From contig WLHW01000052.1 in the NCBI GenBank assembly GCA_009702525.1, positions 1 through 8,501 on the forward strand: a stretch of 8,501 nt of DNA. The letters are read 5' to 3'. The DNA is from Actinomycetota bacterium (GTDB lineage Bacteria > Actinomycetota > Actinomycetes > Nanopelagicales > Nanopelagicaceae). The position numbers and the translations under genes are program-made. Every line of letters starts with the position of its first letter. Position 1 is the first letter of the stretch. The notes beneath the pieces are model-generated. The model worked only from the letters and a program-made list of their open reading frames with translations, was not told the origin of the DNA and did not search any database. This document shows, piece by piece, positions 1 to 5,251 of the stretch.

Positions 1-156
1 CGCCTCTGGCTTGAAGGATCTATCCGAATCATCATCCGTCCAAGTGGGACTGAGGCAAAGATGAAGTGTTACGTCGAGGTAATTGAAAAGAATGCTTCTA
101 TTGCCCAGGATGTTCTTAACCTATTGCGCGAACCATTGAAGGAATTACTAACGTGA
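1..156 (+). CDS. Phosphohexomutase family protein (phosphomannomutase / phosphopentomutase-like), 3' end only
   Basis: Frame 1 is open from the first base to a TGA at 154-156, giving the last 51 residues of a protein that begins outside the window. Residues 13-21 of this fragment read RPSGTEAKM. This is the phosphate-binding loop of the C-terminal domain of alpha-D-phosphohexomutases (usual form RPSGTEPK), so the Pro after Glu is Ala here. In actinobacterial nucleoside loci such a mutase often sits beside deoC and deoA and is annotated as phosphomannomutase. In this context it could interconvert (deoxy)ribose-1- and -5-phosphate, linking DeoA to DeoC. That role is inferred, because the catalytic serine and metal-binding loops lie outside the window. 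The stop codon overlaps the deoC GTG start by 4 nt (GTGA), which suggests translational coupling. The family call is fairly safe; the exact substrate is not. Confidence 0.85.
   Translation, partial: RLWLEGSIRIIIRPSGTEAKMKCYVEVIEKNASIAQDVLNLLREPLKELLT
139..143 (+). promoter_or_regulatory. Ribosome binding site of deoC
   Basis: AAGGA lies 9 nt before the GTG at 153, inside the 3' end of the upstream mutase gene. It supports the GTG as the deoC start and coupled translation of the two genes. Confidence 0.65.
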
Positions 157-1100
157 ATTTCTACGGATTAGTAGATGGCACTGATGCATCTTTAAAGCAT
201 TACTTGCGTGAACTCTCAGGAGTGGACCAAGTTGGCGCCGATGCGCGTGCAGCGATGTTAGCAACGCGTAGCATTAAGACCACGTCAAAGCGTTGGGCTA
301 TTGATACCGCTATTTCAATGGTGGATTTAACAACCTTAGAAGGTGCAGATACCGTCGGTAAAGTACAAGCACTGTGCACCAAAGCAGTGCGGCCAGACCC
401 TACAGACTCCTCCGTACCAAGTGTTGGTGCAGTCTGTGTTTATAACGACATGGTTGCAACTGCACGTAAGCACCTTGATTTAGTTGGAGGCCAACACGTA
501 GGAGTCGCTGCAGTCTCCACGGCATTTCCATCTGGGCGTGCATCGATGCCGGTGAAAATTCGAGATACGCAAGATGCACTTGATGCTGGCGCATCTGAAA
601 TTGACATGGTGATTGACCGTGGAGCTTTTTTAAGTGGAAATTACATAGACGTCTTCAATGAGATAGTTGCAATAAAAGCCTTGTGTGGCGAGCGAGCCCA
701 CCTCAAGGTTATTTTTGAGACTGGTGAACTTGTAACGTATGACAACGTCCGGAAGGCTTCATTTCTAGCTATGGCTGCAGGTGCAGATTTTATTAAAACT
801 TCAACAGGCAAAGTTGTACCAGCTGCGACAGCCCCAGTTGTTTTAGTGATGCTTGAAGCTGTTCGGGACTTTTACTCTATGACCCAAAGGCGAATCGGAG
901 TAAAGCCTGCCGGGGGTATTAGAAACACCAAAGATGCAATTAAGCAGTTGGTGTTAGTAAATGAGACCGCAGGCCCTGAATGGCTCACGCCCTCGCTTTT
1001 TCGCATCGGTGCTAGCGCCTTGCTCAATGATTTATTAATGCAGCGCATGAAAATGGACGATGGCTACTACGCTAGTCCTGCCTACGTAACGATCGACTAA
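153..1100 (+). CDS. deoC: Deoxyribose-phosphate aldolase (DERA), long eukaryote-like form
   Basis: This is a class I aldolase that cleaves 2-deoxyribose-5-phosphate to glyceraldehyde-3-phosphate and acetaldehyde in the cytoplasm. The Schiff-base lysine is Lys215 in DFIKTSTGK. The second catalytic lysine is Lys251 in GVKPAGGIR, and the catalytic aspartate is Asp151 in EIDMVID. At 315 residues it is longer than the E. coli enzyme (about 259). It resembles the long DERA class that includes the animal enzyme: it has an N-terminal extension, an IDxA..VDLTTLEG stretch around residues 50-64, GELVTYDNVRKAS at 191-203 and EWLTPSLFRIGAS at 276-288, and it ends in a Tyr-rich tail. The GTG start at 153 has a good Shine-Dalgarno and overlaps the mutase stop by 4 nt. 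The TAA shares its last base with an ATG in the next frame. The neighbouring mutase, ALDH genes and distant deoA all fit deoxynucleoside catabolism. Confidence 0.96.
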   Translation: MNFYGLVDGTDASLKHYLRELSGVDQVGADARAAMLATRSIKTTSKRWAIDTAISMVDLTTLEGADTVGKVQALCTKAVRPDPTDSSVPSVGAVCVYNDMVATARKHLDLVGGQHVGVAAVSTAFPSGRASMPVKIRDTQDALDAGASEIDMVIDRGAFLSGNYIDVFNEIVAIKALCGERAHLKVIFETGELVTYDNVRKASFLAMAAGADFIKTSTGKVVPAATAPVVLVMLEAVRDFYSMTQRRIGVKPAGGIRNTKDAIKQLVLVNETAGPEWLTPSLFRIGASALLNDLLMQRMKMDDGYYASPAYVTID

Positions 1101-1101
1101 T

Positions 1102-1105
1102 GGAG
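1102..1105 (+). promoter_or_regulatory. Ribosome binding site favouring a GTG start for the ALDH
   Basis: GGAG lies 6 nt before an in-frame GTG at 1112. The upstream ATG at 1100 overlaps the deoC stop as TAATG but has no visible Shine-Dalgarno. The site therefore argues for 1112 as the main start, although stop-start re-initiation at 1100 is possible. Confidence 0.5.
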
Positions 1106-1111
1106 ATACCT

Positions 1112-2551
1112 GTGAGCTTTGATTACGCCCCCGCCCCTGAATCGCGGGCGATCGTTTCGATTAAACCTAAGTATGGCCACTTCATCGCCGGTAAGTTCGT
1201 TGCAGGCAGCAAACATTTCCCAACGATTAACCCTGCAACTGAAGAAGTTTTAAGCCACATTGCCCTAGCAGGTAAGGCTGAAGTCGATGCCGCTGTAAAG
1301 GCTGCACGCAAGGCGTACACAACCACATGGTCAAAAATGAGCGGTAAAGAGCGCGGAAAATACTTATTTCGCATCGCGCGAATCATGCAAGAGCGTGCAC
1401 GTGAATTTGCTGTACTTGAAACTTTAGATAATGGAAAGCCTATTCGTGAATCTCGCGATGTTGACGTTCCGTTAGCTGCAGCGCATTTTTTCTATCACGC
1501 AGGGTGGGCCGACAAATTAGAGTTTGCAGGTCTTGGAACTTCAACAAAGCCACATGGCGTAGCAGGTCAGATTATTCCGTGGAACTTTCCACTACTCATG
1601 CTGGCGTGGAAAGTTGCTCCAGCTCTTGCTGCAGGTAATACCGTTGTATTAAAACCTGCCGAAAGTACATCCCTGACCGCACTTTTATTTGCAGAGGTTT
1701 GCCAACAAGCCGAACTTCCTGCAGGTGTAGTCAATATTGTTACTGGTGATGGATCAACAGGTGCATTAATTGTTAATCACCCTGGGATAGATAAGATTGC
1801 CTTTACTGGTTCTACTGACGTTGGCAAGATAATCGCTCGTGCAGTAGCGTCAACTCCTAAGAGTGTGACATTAGAACTTGGTGGTAAAGCCGCCAATATC
1901 ATCTTCGAAGATGCCGCACTTGATGAGGCAGTTGAAGGAATTGTTAATGGAATCTTCTTCAATCAAGGCCACGTATGTTGTGCGGGTTCTCGCTTAATTC
2001 TTCAAGAGAGCATTGCCGATGAAGTCTTAGAAAAGTTAAAGGTACGTATGGCCAAAATTCGCGTTGGTGACCCTATGGACAAGAACACTGACGTTGGTGC
2101 AATCAACAGCAAAGAGCAACTAACTAAGATTATTGAACTCACGGCTGCAGGCGATGCCGAAGGCGCACAGCGATGGAGTGCCCCATGTGAACTTCCAACA
2201 AAAGGCTTCTGGTTTGCGCCAACTATTTTTACCGGAGTAACTCAAGCCCACCGCATAGCTCGCGAAGAGATTTTTGGCCCAGTCTTATCAGTTCTTACGT
2301 TTAGAACACCTCAAGAGGCGATAGATAAGGCTAATAACACGCCCTTTGGTCTATCAGCTGGAGTGTGGAGTGAGAAAGGCTCACGAATTCTCTGGGCAAC
2401 CCAACAGTTGCGCGCCGGAGTTGTCTGGGCAAATACATTTAATAAGTTCGATCCGACATCACCATTCGGGGGCTACAAAGAATCGGGTTGGGGTCGCGAA
2501 GGCGGGCGACATGGTTTAAGTGCTTATTTGAAGGGGGTTGGACATGAATAA
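1112..2551 (+). CDS. Aldehyde dehydrogenase, catalytically complete, ALDH16-like first domain
   Basis: This is an NAD(P)-dependent aldehyde dehydrogenase of 479 residues from GTG 1112 (483 if ATG 1100 is used). Counting from the GTG, all key residues are present: Asn158 in PWNFP, Lys181 in KPAE, Glu255 in LELGGK, the presumed nucleophile Cys289 in GHVCCAG, and Glu386 in EEIFGPV. The C-terminal signature FGGYKESGWGREGG is also intact. The N-terminus carries FDYAPAPES, resembling the (F)xYGPAPES motif that I recall at the start of ALDH16 proteins, which are two-domain enzymes with a pseudo-ALDH second half. The next gene encodes just such a second half. Because it lies directly after deoC, acetaldehyde from the DERA reaction is an attractive substrate, with acetate as product; this is inferred from position. 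Its 3' end overlaps the next gene by 8 nt. The ALDH call is near certain; the ALDH16 assignment is likely but needs a tree. Confidence 0.93.
   Translation: MSFDYAPAPESRAIVSIKPKYGHFIAGKFVAGSKHFPTINPATEEVLSHIALAGKAEVDAAVKAARKAYTTTWSKMSGKERGKYLFRIARIMQERAREFAVLETLDNGKPIRESRDVDVPLAAAHFFYHAGWADKLEFAGLGTSTKPHGVAGQIIPWNFPLLMLAWKVAPALAAGNTVVLKPAESTSLTALLFAEVCQQAELPAGVVNIVTGDGSTGALIVNHPGIDKIAFTGSTDVGKIIARAVASTPKSVTLELGGKAANIIFEDAALDEAVEGIVNGIFFNQGHVCCAGSRLILQESIADEVLEKLKVRMAKIRVGDPMDKNTDVGAINSKEQLTKIIELTAAGDAEGAQRWSAPCELPTKGFWFAPTIFTGVTQAHRIAREEIFGPVLSVLTFRTPQEAIDKANNTPFGLSAGVWSEKGSRILWATQQLRAGVVWANTFNKFDPTSPFGGYKESGWGREGGRHGLSAYLKGVGHE
2531..2537 (+). promoter_or_regulatory. Ribosome binding site setting the start of the second ALDH-like gene
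   Basis: AAGGGGG lies 6 nt before the ATG at 2544. A TTG at 2538 in the same frame directly abuts this motif and so is unlikely to be the start. Confidence 0.7.
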
Positions 2552-3386
2552 TCGTATTGATGTGAAAAAGACGTACAAGCTATTTATCAATGGCGCTTTC
2601 CCCCGCACTGAATCTGGCCGCACATATGAAGTCAAGAGTGCAAAAGGTGTCTTCATTGCTAACCCTTGCTTAGCCTCACGTAAAGATCTCAAAGATGCAG
2701 TAGTAGCAGCTCGTGCAGCACAACCTGGTTGGAATAAAGCGACCGCTTATAACAAGGGACAGATTCTTTACAGGCTTGCTGAAATGCTAGAAGGTCGTCG
2801 CGCTCAGTTTGTTGATGAGATTATCACTGTCACGGGAGTAACTAAGGCAAAGGCTGAGCAAGAAGTGAGCGAATCTATAGATCGCTTGGTTTGGTATGCA
2901 GGATGGTCAGACAAGATTTCATCTCTCTCGGGAGCACTTAACCCAGTTGCTGGGCCTTATTATAATTTTACGATTCCAGAAAGTATGGGAGTCATCGCAG
3001 CAATAGCACCTGAGACTCCATCCTTGTTGGGATTAATCGATACCGTTGCGCCAATTATTGTTTCAGGAAATACGCTCGTTGTTTTGGCAAGTACTAAAGC
3101 ACCATTATCTGCGATGAGTTTTGCCGAAGTAATTGCTACCAGCGATGTTCCTGCAGGTGTGATAAATATATTAACTGGAAAGAAAGATGAAATTGCACCG
3201 TGGATGGCCTCTCACATGGACATCGATGGCTTGGATATCACAGGGCTTACTACGAAGAATCACGCTGAGATTCGTATCTCTGGCGCTGAAAATTTGAAGC
3301 GAATCTTTTCCTTCAAGTCCCACGATCCAGGTCGCATTCTTGCCTTTATGGAGGCTAAGACTGTTTGGCACCCAATAGGGCTCTAA
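2544..3386 (+). CDS. Truncated ALDH-like pseudoenzyme (ALDH16 second-domain-like)
   Basis: This 280-residue protein is clearly aldehyde dehydrogenase-like but lacks the catalytic half. Residues 11-210 follow the ALDH N-terminal fold: FINGAF, AVVAARAAQPGWNK, YRLAEMLEGR, then VAPIIVSGNTLVV and DVPAGVINILTG. Where the neighbouring ALDH has the catalytic Asn in PWNFP, this protein has APETPS, with Thr158 aligned to Asn. The cofactor Lys of KPAE is replaced by Ala182. After about residue 235 the sequence leaves the usual fold. There is no nucleophile Cys, no LELGGK Glu and no EEIFGPV; a short tail ends in KTVWHPIGL. No frameshift or early stop explains this, and the reading frame is well kept. It is probably a non-catalytic partner of the adjacent ALDH, matching the pseudo-domain of ALDH16. 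The start ATG 2544 has a strong ribosome site and overlaps the upstream gene by 8 nt. The TAA overlaps the stop of the convergent nucleoside hydrolase. Confidence 0.88.
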   Translation: MNNRIDVKKTYKLFINGAFPRTESGRTYEVKSAKGVFIANPCLASRKDLKDAVVAARAAQPGWNKATAYNKGQILYRLAEMLEGRRAQFVDEIITVTGVTKAKAEQEVSESIDRLVWYAGWSDKISSLSGALNPVAGPYYNFTIPESMGVIAAIAPETPSLLGLIDTVAPIIVSGNTLVVLASTKAPLSAMSFAEVIATSDVPAGVINILTGKKDEIAPWMASHMDIDGLDITGLTTKNHAEIRISGAENLKRIFSFKSHDPGRILAFMEAKTVWHPIGL

Positions 3387-4336
3387 GACCAGCCTTTATC
3401 AATGGTTTTTAGCCATAACTGACGAACGCCCTCAACATCTAGGTCCATCACTACTCGCACCTTCGCTGAATCTTCTAAGTCCAAAGGCTCGAGCTCTTTA
3501 AGAAATGAATCTCTGCGATCACAGATTGTTTGACCGCGCGCAGGACCCGATGACGTATCAACCACGACATCAAACATCTCGGTAGTAAATAGCTCAGGGT
3601 GAATTGCAGTTGCAACTGCCCCATAATCCCCCAAAGTTATTGGCGATACACCTAATCGTTCGATAAAGGCGTGAATAAGTGAACCACCAAATTGAGCAGA
3701 AAGTTCGGATGATTTCATTAGTTTGTCAGCTTCTTCGCGAGTCACACCTGGGCGCATGAAAACATCTAAGCCGTACATAGTAATTGGAACACCGCTTTGA
3801 AAGACGATTGCTGCCGCTTCTGGGTCGTGCCAAATATTAAACTCTGCAGCAGCCGTTGCATTACCTGCCGATGTAGAGCCACCCATTAAAACAATACGAT
3901 GTAGTTTCTTAGCAGTTTCAGGAAATGCTCGTAAGAAAAGAGCAACATTTGTAAGAGGTGCAAGGGGAACAAGAGTTACAGGCTCACTTGAACTCTCAAT
4001 CAAATCTCGCATGAGCTCCACTGCCGAACGCTTATCGATACTGCGCTGCGATGGTGGGATTCCCAGATCTCCCATCCCATCTGCGCCATGGACATACTCT
4101 GCATACTTTGACTCACCTAGTAGGGGTCGAATGGCTCCACGAGCCACAGGAATATCCCCCGCACCTGCTGCATCTAAAACTTTCAATGTATTAGCCACGA
4201 CTTGATCGACATTGGTATTACCATCGACACACGTGACTCCCAAGAGAGATATTGCCGGATGCATAGCGGCAAAAAGCACGGCAAATGCATCATCGACTCC
4301 AGTATCGACATCTAGAATCATTGAAGTTTTATTCAT
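3383..4336 (-). CDS. Inosine/uridine-preferring nucleoside hydrolase family protein
   Basis: This cytoplasmic 317-residue nucleoside hydrolase would split the N-glycosidic bond of a (deoxy)ribonucleoside to free base and pentose. The Ca2+-binding cluster DVDTGVDDA (Asp11, Asp15, Asp16) opens the protein. It is followed by DGN (Asn40), HGADGMG at 83-89, EFNIWHDPEAA at 165-175 and the late metal-site aspartate Asp237 in LGDYGA. The His that normally precedes this last Asp (HDP in classical IU-NH and CU-NH enzymes) is Gly236 here, so base preference cannot be taken from the classical groups. Length is typical of the family (about 310-320). ATG 4336 has no Shine-Dalgarno and lies directly after a -10-like element, so the mRNA is probably leaderless. 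The gene is divergent from a ribokinase-family gene, which could phosphorylate the released ribose. It converges on the ALDH operon with a 4-nt overlap. Specificity is unknown, so no rih symbol is given. Confidence 0.92.
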   Translation of the reverse strand: MNKTSMILDVDTGVDDAFAVLFAAMHPAISLLGVTCVDGNTNVDQVVANTLKVLDAAGAGDIPVARGAIRPLLGESKYAEYVHGADGMGDLGIPPSQRSIDKRSAVELMRDLIESSSEPVTLVPLAPLTNVALFLRAFPETAKKLHRIVLMGGSTSAGNATAAAEFNIWHDPEAAAIVFQSGVPITMYGLDVFMRPGVTREEADKLMKSSELSAQFGGSLIHAFIERLGVSPITLGDYGAVATAIHPELFTTEMFDVVVDTSSGPARGQTICDRRDSFLKELEPLDLEDSAKVRVVMDLDVEGVRQLWLKTIDKGWS

Positions 4337-4348
4337 ACCCGATAGCCT
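4321..4348 (+). promoter_or_regulatory. Putative promoter of the ribokinase-family gene, leaderless
   Basis: The -10-like TAGCCT (4343-4348, TANNNT type) places the A of the ATG at 4355 exactly at +1 if its final T is -7. A -35-like TTGAAG lies at 4321-4326 with a 16-nt spacer. No ribosome site precedes the ATG, which fits a leaderless transcript. The -35 lies inside the nucleoside hydrolase coding start. Confidence 0.55.
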
Positions 4349-4352
4349 ATCG
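4340..4352. repeat. Perfect 6-bp inverted repeat in the divergent spacer
   Basis: CGATAG and CTATCG flank a single C, forming a 13-bp palindrome that nearly fills the 18-bp spacer between the two divergent start codons. Its centre is the shared -10 region (TAGCCTA). It may reflect promoter symmetry, a repressor operator over both -10s, or both. Confidence 0.7.
4344..4349 (-). promoter_or_regulatory. Putative -10 element of the nucleoside hydrolase gene, leaderless
   Basis: On the minus strand, TAGGCT reads from 4349 to 4344, followed by 7 nt and the ATG at 4336. It shares five of its six base pairs with the plus-strand -10. I see no good -35 for this direction within the ribokinase coding start. 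Confidence 0.5.
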
Positions 4353-4354
4353 CC

Positions 4355-5251
4355 ATGAGTAAATCAGTTATAGCCGTAGTCGGTAGCGCCATGATGGATC
4401 TCACGGCCTATGCCGATACTCTTCCCGAGGCAGGTCAAACATTACTCGGCCAGCTTTTTACAACTGGTTTCGGCGGCAAAGGTGCTAACCAAGCAGTTAT
4501 CGCGGCACATTGTGGCGCCGACGTTCACTTCATCGGCACCGTAGGGCGTGACTTATTTGGTGATTCAATCGCAACTAACTTTTCAACTGTTGGCATAAAT
4601 ACTGACTCACTAGAGCGTAGTGAGAGTCCTACCGGTGTTGCCCATATTTGGGTAGATGGCCATGGCGAAAATCGAATCATAATTATTCCTGGTGCAAATC
4701 ATGACATTGACATCTCTCAAGCAAAAAAAGCAATCCAATCGATCCCTAATTTATCTGTAGTGATCGCTCAATGTGAGATTAAGCAAGATGTCACTCTTGC
4801 CGCCTTCACTGCAGCTGAGGCACGAGGATGCACAACAATTCTCAACCCTGCCCCTTTCGAAGCGGTCAGTGATGAATTACTTTCAGTTACTGATTGGTTA
4901 ATTCCCAATGAGACTGAGTTCAAGGCGCTGACACAGACTGATGCTCACGATGAGAAAAACCTTGTCAGTTTTAGAGTTGGCAAGAGCTCAATTGTGACTT
5001 TAGGTTCACAAGGCGCGGTTTTAATAAATGCCAAAGGAGAATTAACTCGCGTGAGTGCACCTACTGTGAAGGTAGTTGATACGACTGGGGCCGGAGATGC
5101 ATTTGTCGGTGCTTTTGCTTTTGGTTTAGCTAGTGGGATGTCTTCAGAGAATGCAATGGCCCTTGGAATTAAAGTTGCTTCATTAAGTGTGATGCGAAAA
5201 GGTGCACAATCTTCTTATCCTTCTCAGACCGAGATTAGAACGCTTTCATAA
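4355..5251 (+). CDS. PfkB-family sugar kinase, ribokinase-like
   Basis: This 298-residue ATP-dependent kinase probably phosphorylates ribose (or deoxyribose) to the 5-phosphate. The PfkB N-terminal signature is GFGGKGANQAV at 38-48. NPAP at 164-167 and NETE at 185-188 are typical of ribokinases. The anion hole and catalytic base lie in DTTGAGDAFVGAF (Asp248 as base). The GAQSSYPS segment at 283-290 corresponds to the ribokinase monovalent-cation loop, usually GAQxSxP. Length matches RbsK (about 300). ATG 4355 is taken as the start because it lies correctly placed after a -10-like element, without a ribosome site. Its divergent partner is a nucleoside hydrolase, the expected source of free ribose. 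No ribose transporter or LacI-type regulator is in the window. Its last 28 bp overlap the 3' end of the convergent P450 gene. Ribokinase is the best call; another pentose or nucleoside as substrate is possible. Confidence 0.9.
   Translation: MSKSVIAVVGSAMMDLTAYADTLPEAGQTLLGQLFTTGFGGKGANQAVIAAHCGADVHFIGTVGRDLFGDSIATNFSTVGINTDSLERSESPTGVAHIWVDGHGENRIIIIPGANHDIDISQAKKAIQSIPNLSVVIAQCEIKQDVTLAAFTAAEARGCTTILNPAPFEAVSDELLSVTDWLIPNETEFKALTQTDAHDEKNLVSFRVGKSSIVTLGSQGAVLINAKGELTRVSAPTVKVVDTTGAGDAFVGAFAFGLASGMSSENAMALGIKVASLSVMRKGAQSSYPSQTEIRTLS

Noticed and set aside
1100..1102. ATG at 1100 as the start of the full-length ALDH
   Set aside because: It has no Shine-Dalgarno, while GTG 1112 has GGAG 6 nt upstream. 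Kept as a possible re-initiation start because of the TAATG overlap with deoC.
2538..2540. TTG at 2538 as the start of the second ALDH-like gene
   Set aside because: It directly abuts the AAGGGGG ribosome site; the ATG at 2544 has proper spacing.
2544..3386. Reading the short ALDH-like gene as a frameshifted fragment of a full ALDH
   Set aside because: I recognise no remaining catalytic-domain sequence downstream in another frame; the following DNA codes for the nucleoside hydrolase on the other strand. The gene has its own ribosome site.
3405..3419. Short hairpin ATGG-loop-CCAT near the convergent junction as a terminator
   Set aside because: The stem is only four base pairs with a 7-nt loop and no following T tract; it also lies inside the nucleoside hydrolase coding region.
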